A program made the position numbers and the translations under genes. This document shows positions 7,223 to 15,564 of a stretch of 64,000 nt of DNA, piece after piece (within the stretch, counting starts at the first letter, position 1; each line of letters opens with the position of its first letter). This DNA comes from G942493375 sp942493375 (lineage in GTDB: Bacteria > Armatimonadota > UBA5829). The notes beneath the pieces were generated by a model. That model was not told where the DNA came from. It ran no database searches and was given only the letters and a program-made list of their open reading frames with translations. The stretch lies in assembly GCA_942493375.1 (NCBI GenBank), contig OW818698.1:682001-746000 (forward strand), in the 5' to 3' direction.

Positions 7223-9073
7223 CTATTTTGCTTCAAACACGTCGATGCTTCTGATGATTATGCAGCGGTCCTGGGGTTCTATTACTACCTTGCCGGCGGA
7301 TGAGACTCTCATTCCGGAGTCGCTGGATTTGGTTATGAACATTCTAATAGCAGTTGTGGTGACTGGTTTGAATGTGTGTTTGTAGATGAAGCTATCTACC
7401 CTCTGACCTGGTTTCCACATGTCTGTGTAACGTGGAGCGTTGACTACCGGCGGGATCAGGTCTACCCACTGACCGTTGCTCATATACTGGAGTTGGTAGT
7501 CTACAGGAGTGCACTCTGTGCTCGGGTTGGCATATCCACTGGGATCTCCGGGGTAGATGTCTATGGAACCGATCTTCTTTGCAACCGGCCACTGAATCTG
7601 CACCCAGGCTGGTATGCTGGTCATGGCTGTGCTGTTGGGATAGAGATATTCATCATAGAGCAGGAACTTCGGATCAAGGCTGCATTTGGATGTCGATACT
7701 CTTGCTCCCTCTTTTAATGTAGCTACGTTCTTTCTTGATGCTGCTTTGGAGGTTTTATTATTCGGGAATGGAGTGAACTTGTTTCGCAGATCGGAAATAG
7801 ATGGAGCTGATGAGATCCGGTTGTCCCTGTTTACTGGCTTGGGGTTCAATTTCCATTTAACTACTGTTATATCCCGTGGTGTGATGTCCCTGTTGGTAAC
7901 ATCGACTCTGTGACCATCTCCGATAGCTGTGAATATTGTGCCATCGGGCAGTACTACAGTCGAAGTTACGCAGCCTGTGCCCATGTCTACATAAGTATCC
8001 CTTGAGCTGATTGTGCTCTCCCAGACATAGAGCAAATATCGATGATCAAGGTCCCAGGTCTGCCCGTTGTCGTGGCTGACTATTGCTTCGGTGCCATACT
8101 GGCAGCGCTGACCATCGGGAGTGTTCGGGTATCCACGGCGGACCAGGTAGCTCATGACTATGTCACCATTAGGCATCATTGCCAGGCTCTGGTGGTGCCT
8201 GCCCCAGCGGAAGAGTTCATTTATTGGAGACCATGTGTAGCCATTGTCTTTGGAAATGGATATTCCAAGTCCGCAGTAGTTATCGTGCCAGAGGGTCTTG
8301 TAGGGCATTGGCATGTCTATTCTGAGAGCAGCGACGATATCCCCGTTCTTTGCGCGGATCTGTTCGACTTCGTTTACTCCACTCCACTGCGGAATGTTGA
8401 TCTCTTTGTCCCAGGTCTTGCCTTCATCAGTGCTGAACCTTACTGAAGCTTGAGAGATATCTTTAGTGAGGGAATCATCAACACCCCAGGGAGCGTTCTC
8501 TTTATAGCGGGTCTCAACAAGGCGGGTTATTTTGCCTGTTGCAGGATCAGTATCTACCATCAACGGTCCCCATTCATACAAGGGTTTACCATCTGATGCA
8601 TTTGGAACGGGAGTCTGGTTACCCCACGTGAGACCGTAATCAGAGCTGAACCAGTAGTAGGACTGGGCAGCAATCAGTTTTCCATTGCCAAGGTATGTTA
8701 CACCGGTTGCCGGGTTTCCATCTGAATTGCCCTGAGCATCTGTATGCATATAATAAGGATCAGTCCAGGTAGCGCCTGAATCATCACTGTATATGAACAT
8801 CGGTCCGGGGTTGGCTATCTTCTGCCTGTCCAGGTGCAGCAGGAGCCTGTTCTTCTCGGGCATGTATGCAAAATACGGCAGCTGGGCCCTTTCGTTCCAC
8901 TTACCACTAACAACCCACAGGTCAGCAGGCAGTTTGATGCGCTTATCTGCTCCATTTAACTGGTAGACTGTGTGTTTCTGCCAGTCTGCGGGGTTGTTCT
9001 GGGTGGAATATGTGCTTGTTGATGACACACCTGCAATGAGCAATAATGATAAGGTTAATACAAATCGTTTCAT
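7223..9073 (-). CDS. Secreted Asp-box (BNR) glycosidase-like protein with C-terminal discoidin-like domain (paralogue 1)
   Basis: 616 residues. A signal peptide (about 1-22) is followed by a six-bladed-propeller type region with five Asp boxes (S-x-D-x-G-x-T-W) at about residues 96, 143, 214, 274 and 333. The domain ends in the KPVNRDN...DLRNKF tail shared with the two paralogues downstream. Unlike them it adds a domain (about 445-616) resembling an F5/8 type C (discoidin) carbohydrate-binding module. ATG 9073 has GGAG nine bases upstream. BNR proteins are usually called sialidases, but the RIP arginine motif of classical GH33 is not visible here, so the substrate is open. It is last in the minus-strand transport and hydrolase locus. 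Confidence 0.8.
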   Translation of the reverse strand: MKRFVLTLSLLLIAGVSSTSTYSTQNNPADWQKHTVYQLNGADKRIKLPADLWVVSGKWNERAQLPYFAYMPEKNRLLLHLDRQKIANPGPMFIYSDDSGATWTDPYYMHTDAQGNSDGNPATGVTYLGNGKLIAAQSYYWFSSDYGLTWGNQTPVPNASDGKPLYEWGPLMVDTDPATGKITRLVETRYKENAPWGVDDSLTKDISQASVRFSTDEGKTWDKEINIPQWSGVNEVEQIRAKNGDIVAALRIDMPMPYKTLWHDNYCGLGISISKDNGYTWSPINELFRWGRHHQSLAMMPNGDIVMSYLVRRGYPNTPDGQRCQYGTEAIVSHDNGQTWDLDHRYLLYVWESTISSRDTYVDMGTGCVTSTVVLPDGTIFTAIGDGHRVDVTNRDITPRDITVVKWKLNPKPVNRDNRISSAPSISDLRNKFTPFPNNKTSKAASRKNVATLKEGARVSTSKCSLDPKFLLYDEYLYPNSTAMTSIPAWVQIQWPVAKKIGSIDIYPGDPSGYANPSTECTPVDYQLQYMSNGQWVDLIPPVVNAPRYTDMWKPGQRVDSFIYKHTFKPVTTTAIRMFITKSSDSGMRVSSAGKVVIEPQDRCIIIRSIDVFEAK

Positions 9074-9102
9074 TTATAATTCTCCAAATACGAATCATGG
9101 GC

Positions 9103-9175
9103 GTGCGATCCGTCCCTACTTCGACTTACCAACCCTGAGTGAATTATCTCTGACTTTGACTCGCTCAGCACGAAC
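9103..9175. repeat. Inverted repeat upstream of Asp-box gene 1
   Basis: CGATCCGT near 9106 is complementary to ACGGATCG near 9173, enclosing CTTCGACT and GACTCGCTCAG segments. It resembles the CTTCGACT-GCTCAGG repeat seen again near 26020. It lies between the gene start at 9073 and the next repeat. Confidence 0.45.
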
Positions 9176-9231
9176 GGATCGCCTGGACACTATGATTATT
9201 TCTGAGTAACAGTTCAGGTTTGCGGTGACAA

Positions 9232-9294
9232 TGTCATCCTGAACGCAGTGAAGGATCTCAATAAAGCAGATCCTTCACTGCGTTCAGGATGACA
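9232..9294. repeat. Palindromic unit, TGTCATCCTGAACGC family
   Basis: Arms of 27 bases, each other's complement, around a 9-base spacer: left arm 9232-9258, right arm 9268-9294. It is the G/C-variant of the TGTCATTCTGAACGC palindromes scattered through the window. It lies downstream of the aldo/keto reductase stop codon (minus strand). Confidence 0.85.
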
Positions 9295-9344
9295 TATTAC
9301 CCAAGACTGACCTCTTACGTTTCCAAATGGCTACTCATTTGATG

Positions 9345-10295
9345 CTATTTTGCTGCTTCTTGCAATGATCGGGTGCGGAGGGTTATCCATCGGCCTGGGA
9401 GTAGGATTTCTTCAGGCAGAGTCGGGACGAGTTCGTTTATTGTTTGGATTAGGGCAGGATCAAGAGGGCCTTTAGAGACCAGTTTGGAATCCTGGCGCAA
9501 CTGGTCTGCATCCAGCACACCCATCACCAAGGCAGAGACGCCTTCGAGCCCAAGAACATAACGGACTGCCATCTCAGCCAGGGACATGTTCTCCTGCTCT
9601 GCTAAGTGTTTCAATGACTTGATGATGGGAGTGACTTCTGATAGATAGGCAGGGATTTCGGCTTTGTCCATGAGAATAAGACCCTGCAGATAGACACTTC
9701 GGGCGAAGACAGCTACACCTCTTTTGTGTGCTGCTTGTAATACTCCTGAATCCAGGAATCGCCTGTCCAGCATACTTACCGGCGCTTGAATTGCTTCAAC
9801 TAAGCCGGATTCAACAATATGCATTGCAGCTTCGGCAGTTTCAACTGAGACTCCGATGTGCTTTAGCAGACCTTCATTCTTGAGTCGAACCAGTGAATCG
9901 ATGTATCGAAAATCCCCCTCCAGGTGAAGCATACACATCGGTAAGGAATCCAATCCCAGTGTTTCAAGGGAGTTCAGAACTGATTGACGCACTACATCCA
10001 AGACGTCCTGGTTCTTGTATTCTTTACCGATATGCACGACTTTTGTGAATACAGTAAAACTATCGAATGCTTTGAGCTCAGACAGAGCATCGTGAATGGC
10101 TTCTTCGCTTATACCGTATGACCTGGCTGTATCGAGGCAGTTGATACCACATTCCATCGCACATTTTATGATATCGCGGACTTGCTGAGAACTCGGGCGT
10201 CCGTTATTGTTGCTGATACCGTAGTCCAGACCAAACTGGACTGTTCCCAACATAAGTTTGGATAGGTTGTATTCCGCGAATTTTATTGTTTGCAT
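9345..10295 (-). CDS. Aldo/keto reductase
   Basis: 316 residues from ATG 10295, preceded by AAGGAACC; the longer frame to 10346 runs into an interspersed repeat and is rejected. It is an (alpha/beta)8 NAD(P)H oxidoreductase. The catalytic tetrad is visible as Asp and Tyr in CLDTARSYG, Lys in VFTKVVH and His in CMLHLEGD. The opening LMLGTVQFGLDYGI is typical of the sugar-type bacterial branch. There is no signal peptide, so it is cytoplasmic. Its place among sugar transport and Asp-box genes suggests reduction or oxidation of a released sugar; the substrate is not predictable. Confidence 0.9.
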   Translation of the reverse strand: MQTIKFAEYNLSKLMLGTVQFGLDYGISNNNGRPSSQQVRDIIKCAMECGINCLDTARSYGISEEAIHDALSELKAFDSFTVFTKVVHIGKEYKNQDVLDVVRQSVLNSLETLGLDSLPMCMLHLEGDFRYIDSLVRLKNEGLLKHIGVSVETAEAAMHIVESGLVEAIQAPVSMLDRRFLDSGVLQAAHKRGVAVFARSVYLQGLILMDKAEIPAYLSEVTPIIKSLKHLAEQENMSLAEMAVRYVLGLEGVSALVMGVLDADQLRQDSKLVSKGPLDPALIQTINELVPTLPEEILLPGRWITLRTRSLQEAAK

Positions 10296-10320
10296 ATTTG
10301 GTTGGTTCCTTTTTTTTATT

Positions 10321-10352
10321 ATTAACCGCGAATCACGCGAAAGCACGCGAAA
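10321..10352. repeat. ATTAACCGCGAATCACGC interspersed repeat
   Basis: A ~32-base unit (ATTAACCGC, AATCACGC, AAAGCACGCGAAA) also present at 25898 and 26105, with a degenerate relative at 45823. It lies just upstream of the aldo/keto reductase start. Confidence 0.7.
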
Positions 10353-10399
10353 TTATTTTTTATATTCTATGGTCGAGTAGATTATGATTGCTCGTGTTT

Positions 10400-10579
10400 G
10401 AACAGGATTAACAAGATTTTCAGGATTAACAGGAAGGGAATTTATGTCATTCTGAATGCAATGAGGAATTTGCTTTTGAATGCTTGAGATTCTTCACTCC
10501 GTTCAGAATGACATGGTTTCCCAATGGTGAATCTATATCTCCCTTCCTGTTAATCTTGAAAATCTTGTTAATCCTGTTC
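10400..10579. repeat. Nested palindromes: one repeat family inserted inside another
   Basis: Outer arms of about 40 bases (10400-10439 and 10540-10579) are near-perfect complements built from AACAGGATTAACAAGATTTT and its relatives. Inside lies a TGTCATTCTGAATGC palindrome (10445-10513). The whole element fills the gap between the aldo/keto reductase and Asp-box gene 2. Confidence 0.85.
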
Positions 10580-10591
10580 TAAAGACGAGTA

Positions 10592-11977
10592 CTATTTCAA
10601 AACATCAAGATCGTATTTGTTGCGCAGGTCGGATTGGTAGTCGGCTTTGCGCAGGGTGTTGTCTGAATTGACTGGTTTGGTGCCTAAGCGCCATTTTACC
10701 AACACTGTGTCCATCTTCCAGAGAGTTTGGGCTGGCATGTTGCGGACTCCGGTGCAGAATGTGGTCAATATAGCTCCATCCGGCAATAGGACGTTGGATG
10801 TGGACTGCGGTGAGCCCCAGTTCTCACGGTTACCGGTCATGGGGGAGTTATTGGATGCCAGGATGTATTTGTGGTCCAGGTCCCAGGTCTTTCCGTTGTC
10901 CTTGCTGACTACTGCTTCTATGCCAAACCTGCATAGTCCGTCTTTACCTGCGACATAACCGTTGCGGACTACATAGGTCATTACTATATCGCCACTCGGC
11001 ATAGTGATCATGTGCGGATGGTGCCTGCCCCAATCGTACAAATGGTTCAACTCTGACCAGGTATATCCATTATCTTTAGACACCGATGTAGCCAGACCGC
11101 TGTATTGGTCGTTGTCCGTGCCCAGGAACTTCACAGGATTATCCATTCGGCATGCAGCAACCAGATCACCGTTCTTTGCCCGGCAGAGCACTATTTCATT
11201 GGCGCCTTTCCATTGTGGAACATCAATTTCTTTGCTCCACGTCTTGCCTTCGTCTGTGCTGAACCTTATGCAACCCTGCGAGTAGTAGTCTGCTGTATCG
11301 AATGTATTGTAGCCAGTGTATCTGGTTTCGACCAGACGGGTGATCTTGCCGGTTTTCGGGTCTTTGTCTACCAGCATCGGGTCCCATTGATAGACCATAT
11401 TACCGTCAGATCCGACAGGCACCGGAGCATAATCACTCCAGGTCTCCCCATAATCTGTGCTGGCCCAGTACCTGGTCTCCAATCCAAGCAGGACTTTGCC
11501 TTTTGCCAAGTATGTAAGTTGAGTAGCAGCTCCAAGATCGGGATTGCCATCTGAACCAGTGTGCATCCACTTGGGTTTGGTCCACGTCTTGCCGAAGTCA
11601 TCGCTGAAGACTGCGATTGCTTTAATTACAGGTTTATCAACCGAGACTCCCAGCATTATCCTCTTACGCTCAGGCATATAGACCAGATAGGGCATCTGGG
11701 AATTGTTATACTCCCATTCCCCTCCAATAAAATACATCTGTGCAGGCAGTGTCTGTTTAGATTTGGAGCCATTTGTCCGGATTACACCGTGCTTCTGCCA
11801 GCCCCAATGTGTCCAGGGGGCATCGCGCGGGTCGACTTTGGAGTTCATATCACAGGCCAGAGGGGGTACGATTTTTGTGTCCATACTATCACTTCCTTTT
11901 GCAGCTCCAGGCAGCAGGCATAACACACCCGCAACCGCTGCAGAGATGAATGTATACTTGATTGATTGATTATTCAA
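10592..11977 (-). CDS. Secreted Asp-box (BNR) glycosidase-like protein (paralogue 2)
   Basis: 461 residues. The start is a TTG at 11977 with AGGAG nine bases upstream; no nearby ATG competes. The signal peptide ends near GAAKG (about residue 28). Five Asp boxes are visible (SDDFGKTW, STDYGETW, STDEGKTW, SKDNGYTW, SKDNGKTW). The shared opening (WQKH, then MPYLVYMPERKR) and closing (KPVNSDN...DLRNKY) blocks match paralogues 1 and 3. There is no extra C-terminal module. The classical GH33 RIP motif is not seen. Paralogue 3 lies 46 bases upstream on the same strand, so the two are likely co-transcribed. Confidence 0.8.
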   Translation of the reverse strand: MNNQSIKYTFISAAVAGVLCLLPGAAKGSDSMDTKIVPPLACDMNSKVDPRDAPWTHWGWQKHGVIRTNGSKSKQTLPAQMYFIGGEWEYNNSQMPYLVYMPERKRIMLGVSVDKPVIKAIAVFSDDFGKTWTKPKWMHTGSDGNPDLGAATQLTYLAKGKVLLGLETRYWASTDYGETWSDYAPVPVGSDGNMVYQWDPMLVDKDPKTGKITRLVETRYTGYNTFDTADYYSQGCIRFSTDEGKTWSKEIDVPQWKGANEIVLCRAKNGDLVAACRMDNPVKFLGTDNDQYSGLATSVSKDNGYTWSELNHLYDWGRHHPHMITMPSGDIVMTYVVRNGYVAGKDGLCRFGIEAVVSKDNGKTWDLDHKYILASNNSPMTGNRENWGSPQSTSNVLLPDGAILTTFCTGVRNMPAQTLWKMDTVLVKWRLGTKPVNSDNTLRKADYQSDLRNKYDLDVLK

Positions 11978-12023
11978 TTGTTATTACTCCTAATTTTTTA
12001 AATTTTCACGCAAAGCCGCAATG

Positions 12024-13376
12024 TCATTGCTCCGGGTTGTATTTGTTGCGTAATTCTGAATCGTATGGTGCGTTGCGGATTTTTCTGGATCGGGCTACTG
12101 GTTTGTCGCTGAGCCTCCATTTGATCAGGGCTGTGTCCATTATGCACAGCGGTTGGGATGCTTCGTTTCGGAAGCCTATGCAGAAAGTGCTGAGCAGTGA
12201 TCCATCAGGCAGGAGCACTGTAGCAGAGCTCTGTGGCAGGCCCCACCACCAGTTCGGACCTTTTACCTGTCCAGTCCACCAGGCTAGAATATATTTGTGG
12301 TCCAGATCCCAGCTCTTGCCATTGTCTTTACTGATTACGGCTTCAACTCCGTATTGGGTGAATCCGTCCTTGCTGTCTGTGTAGCCAGTGCGAACTATGT
12401 ACACCATAACTATGTGACCGTTGGGCAGGACAACAAAGCTCGCGTGGTGGCGTCCGTATTCGTATAGATGATTGATCGGTGACCAGGTCTTTCCATTATC
12501 TTTGGAGATGGAGATCCCAAGCCCTGACCACATATCCTGGATGTCGGTGAACCTGACCGGATTGTCCGTACGGCAGGCTGCAATGAGATCGCCATTTTTC
12601 GCGCGGACAAGGGCGACTTCGTTGACTCCGTACCACTGCGGGATCGGGACCTCTTTACTCCAGGTCTTACCAACGTCCTCACTGGTCCAGATATAGGCCT
12701 GCGAGTATTTATATCTTGGATCATTCCTGTCATAGCCGGTCTCATTCCAGCGGGATTCAAGCATTCGGACGATATTGCCTGACTTGTCCCTGTCTACTAC
12801 AACCGGATCCCAGTGGTAGAGCACCCGGCCATTGGCGCCATCGGGGATAGGATAGGACTCATTCCAGGTCTCGCCATAATCCCGGCTGAATACCCGCTTA
12901 CCGGACTCCGGGCTTGCAGTTAAGACTCCATTGCCAAGGTAAGTTACTCCAACAGTTCCGCCTATGTCCGGGTTGCCGTTTGCGTCGGTGTGCATCCATC
13001 TCCTGTTCGTCCACGTGCCGCCGAAATCGTCGCTGGCAATGACTATTGTCTTTATCGAAGTAGTTACACCGAACTCCGCTGTCATGAGCAAGCGCTTTTT
13101 CTCAGGCATATAGACCAGACTCGGCATCTGCATGTTCTCGTGACCGTATGGTGCACTGACAAGGTTGAACATAGCAGGCAGGCAAAGAGGCTCAGATGAA
13201 CCGCCTGCACGGACGACTGTATGCTTCTGCCATCCAGTCGGAGGATTGTGAGTTGCTATTAACCTGGCGTTCTTAGCGGTCATATCGGTGTTCCCACCTT
13301 TCTCTGCATATGAACTTGTAGTGAGCAGGCTTAGGCACAATGCGGAGCCTAATAATATTGCAGTGTATTTTGTCAT
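12024..13376 (-). CDS. Secreted Asp-box (BNR) glycosidase-like protein (paralogue 3)
   Basis: 450 residues with signal peptide (cleavage near SSYA, about residue 24). Five Asp boxes are visible (SDDFGGTW, SRDYGETW, SEDVGKTW, SKDNGKTW, SKDNGKSW), the last with Ser for Thr. It has the same WQKH and YMPEKKR opening and LRNKY ending as its two neighbours, so the trio arose by tandem duplication. It begins eight bases after the MalG-type permease gene ends, which ties it to the sugar-transport operon. It is expected outside the cytoplasm, releasing sugars or oligomers for that transporter (inference). Confidence 0.8.
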   Translation of the reverse strand: MTKYTAILLGSALCLSLLTTSSYAEKGGNTDMTAKNARLIATHNPPTGWQKHTVVRAGGSSEPLCLPAMFNLVSAPYGHENMQMPSLVYMPEKKRLLMTAEFGVTTSIKTIVIASDDFGGTWTNRRWMHTDANGNPDIGGTVGVTYLGNGVLTASPESGKRVFSRDYGETWNESYPIPDGANGRVLYHWDPVVVDRDKSGNIVRMLESRWNETGYDRNDPRYKYSQAYIWTSEDVGKTWSKEVPIPQWYGVNEVALVRAKNGDLIAACRTDNPVRFTDIQDMWSGLGISISKDNGKTWSPINHLYEYGRHHASFVVLPNGHIVMVYIVRTGYTDSKDGFTQYGVEAVISKDNGKSWDLDHKYILAWWTGQVKGPNWWWGLPQSSATVLLPDGSLLSTFCIGFRNEASQPLCIMDTALIKWRLSDKPVARSRKIRNAPYDSELRNKYNPEQ

Positions 13377-13384
13377 GAAAAAAC

Positions 13385-14284
13385 CTATCCTTTTATTGCA
13401 CCCATTTGGATGCCTTCTACGAAGTGTCTTTGACCTAGCAGGAAGACTATTATTACTGGTATTAGAACAATAAGTGAGCCTGCCATCAGCAATGTCCAGT
13501 CTGTGTTGTACATCCCCTGAAATGAGAGCAGACCTATCGGGAGAGTTTTGATCTCCTCAGAGTTAGTAACGATCATCGGCCACATGAAGTTGCCCCAGGA
13601 ACCCATGAAGGTAAAAGTCGTCAAGGTAGCAAGGCCAGGTTTTGATAATGGCAGGATTACGTTTATAAATATCCCCCACAGGGAGCAACCGTCGAGTTTT
13701 GCGGCTTCTTCGAGCTCTTTCGGGATGCTCATAAAGAACTGGCGGAGCATGAATGTCCCGTAAGCGCTGAAGAACCCGGGGAGTATCAGGGCTGAGTAGG
13801 TATCGACGAGACCAAGCAGTTTGAAGAGGATGAACACCGGGATCATTGTTACAGAACCTGGTATCATCATTGTTGCAAGGTAGCCAAAGAAGAGTTTGTC
13901 TCTGAACGGGAAATTGAGCCTGGCAAATGCGTAGGCTGCCATTGCACTTGTCAGCACCTGTCCGACGGTCACTACAGTTCCTACGAAGAGGCTGTTGAAG
14001 TAGAACCGGGCGAACGGCATCGAGTTCCACGCCGTCACATAATTCTCCCAGACAATCGGGCGCGGGATCCACTGGGGAGGGAAATCGAACACGGCGACCG
14101 GTTGTTTCAGCGATGTCGAGACCATCCAGAGCAGCGGGATTACCATTGAGATGCCCATTGTAATCAGCACAGCGTGCAGGAGGGCTTTGATGGTAAACTC
14201 TTTTCGCTTACGGCGTTTCTTGATCGCGAGGTCAGCAGCGTCGCTTGCTCGCAGGTTTGCCGTTTTGTTTTCTATTATCGACAT
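13385..14284 (-). CDS. Sugar ABC transporter permease, MalG type (CUT1)
   Basis: 299 residues, six predicted membrane helices. The EAA loop that docks the ATPase is visible as ELEEAAKLDGCSLWGIF followed by LPLSKPGLAT, the MalG/UgpE pattern. The N-terminal basic segment KKRRKRKEF precedes the first helix. ATG 14284 has GGAG nine bases upstream. It is partner of the MalF-type permease at 14434 and the binding protein at 15565. No ATPase gene lies in the cluster, so a shared MsiK-like ATPase encoded elsewhere is likely. Confidence 0.93.
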   Translation of the reverse strand: MSIIENKTANLRASDAADLAIKKRRKRKEFTIKALLHAVLITMGISMVIPLLWMVSTSLKQPVAVFDFPPQWIPRPIVWENYVTAWNSMPFARFYFNSLFVGTVVTVGQVLTSAMAAYAFARLNFPFRDKLFFGYLATMMIPGSVTMIPVFILFKLLGLVDTYSALILPGFFSAYGTFMLRQFFMSIPKELEEAAKLDGCSLWGIFINVILPLSKPGLATLTTFTFMGSWGNFMWPMIVTNSEEIKTLPIGLLSFQGMYNTDWTLLMAGSLIVLIPVIIVFLLGQRHFVEGIQMGAIKG

Positions 14285-14310
14285 ATGATTGTTCTCCGAT
14301 AAGGTGCCGT

Positions 14311-14416
14311 TTTGTCATTCTGAACGCTTCCTGTCATTCTGAACGCAGTGAAGAATCTCTGAAAAGCAGATTCTTCACTGCGTTCAGAATGACAACTACC
14401 GTTCAGAATGACAAAT
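14311..14416. repeat. Doubled palindrome, TGTCATTCTGAACGC family
   Basis: A complete palindrome (14332-14394) is wrapped by an extra outer pair: TGTCATTCTGAACG at 14313 and CGTTCAGAATGACA at 14400. It looks like one unit inserted within or beside another. It lies between the two permease genes. Confidence 0.8.
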
Positions 14417-14433
14417 TTACAGAATGATTGGTA

Positions 14434-15375
14434 TTAATAGTGCACACGTTTTCCGCCGAAGCGCCAGTTGATTAGGGTTACTATAAATATGACTACGAAA
14501 AGGAACCAGGCTATTGATGATGCGTAGCCCATTTTGAACCATTCGTAGGCGTTGCTGTATATGTAGTATTCTATGGTTGTAGTGGCTCCGGCCGGGCCGC
14601 CTCCGGTCATTACGTATGCCTGCATGAAACCACCCTGGAATCCACCGATTATGCTCATGATTGTTATGAAGAACGTTGTTGGAGAGATGAAGGGGACTGT
14701 CACTGTCCGGAATTTGGTCCAGGCACCGGCTCCATCTATCTCTGCGGCTTCATACAATTCTTTGGGCACGTTTTGCAGAGCGGCAAGGTAAAGGATCATG
14801 TTCATACCACCGATTCCACCCCACAGGCCCATTACCATCAGAGCGGGTTTCGCCCATGTGGTGTCCATTAGCCAAAGTGGTGGGGTGAAATCCAGGTGGA
14901 GGAAAGTTGATATGTTGGTAATCATTACATTTAGCAGACCGAAGTCAGGATTGAGAATCCATCTCCAGAGCAGACAGACAGCTACCCCTGAACATATGGT
15001 TGGCAGGAAGAACGCAGTTCGGTATATGGTAATTCCTCTGAGCTTCTGGTTCATCATCAGAGCAACCATCAAGGAAGCTATCACACAGATTGGGATATTG
15101 AGCATAAAGAATACAGTGTTGTAGAGATATTTCCAGAAAAGTGGGTCATTTGGGACATGATGGCCGCTTGCCTGGTGGAACCCCAGCAGATCGACAAAGT
15201 TCTTGATGCCGACGAAATGGGGAGGAGTCAGCACATCCCATTTGACGAACGCCAGGCACAGCGATGCGATCACCGGAAGCAGGGTGAATATAAGGAACCC
15301 CAATAAATTAGGTAGAATAAATGCAAAACCTGCCAATGATTCATTAGCAGCCAGCTTTGAAAAGAATTGTCTCAT
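14434..15375 (-). CDS. Sugar ABC transporter permease, MalF/UgpA type (CUT1)
   Basis: 313 residues, six predicted membrane helices. The EAA loop reads KELYEAAEIDGAGAWTKF then VPFISPTTFF, typical of MalF/UgpA. The start ATG 15375 has GAGGAT four bases upstream. It forms the heteromeric channel with the MalG-type permease downstream. The two genes are separated by about 150 bases filled by palindromic repeats, which may weaken read-through and lower downstream expression (inference). Confidence 0.93.
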   Translation of the reverse strand: MRQFFSKLAANESLAGFAFILPNLLGFLIFTLLPVIASLCLAFVKWDVLTPPHFVGIKNFVDLLGFHQASGHHVPNDPLFWKYLYNTVFFMLNIPICVIASLMVALMMNQKLRGITIYRTAFFLPTICSGVAVCLLWRWILNPDFGLLNVMITNISTFLHLDFTPPLWLMDTTWAKPALMVMGLWGGIGGMNMILYLAALQNVPKELYEAAEIDGAGAWTKFRTVTVPFISPTTFFITIMSIIGGFQGGFMQAYVMTGGGPAGATTTIEYYIYSNAYEWFKMGYASSIAWFLFVVIFIVTLINWRFGGKRVHY

Positions 15376-15390
15376 GTTTTATCCTCAATA

Positions 15391-15560
15391 GTCATTCTGA
15401 ACGTGACATGTTACTTTCAGAATTACTGTGTCTGATCAATATTGCAGTATTAAAAGCAGATCCTTCGTTCCTCAGGATGACACTGTGCGTTCCTCAGGAT
15501 GACAGTGTGCGACTCTCAGGATGACATGCTTTTCCGCAGGATGACATATGCGAATGACAG
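15391..15560. repeat. Degenerate tandem array of half-palindromes
   Basis: A GTCATTCTGAACG half-unit at about 15394 is followed by at least four spaced copies of CAGGATGACA between 15470 and 15550 (for example GTTCCTCAGGATGACA), then GAATGACAG. All are fragments of the same palindrome family as at 9232. They fill the gap between the binding-protein and permease genes. Confidence 0.75.
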
Positions 15561-15564
15561 TGTT

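Noticed and set aside
11105..11923. Long antisense frames within the Asp-box genes (also near 7376-8446)
   Set aside because: They mirror the repeated Asp-box codons of the minus-strand genes, have no ribosome sites and no signal of selection.
7223..13376. Firm label of exo-alpha-sialidase for the Asp-box trio
   Set aside because: Asp boxes alone are not diagnostic and the GH33 arginine motif is not seen.
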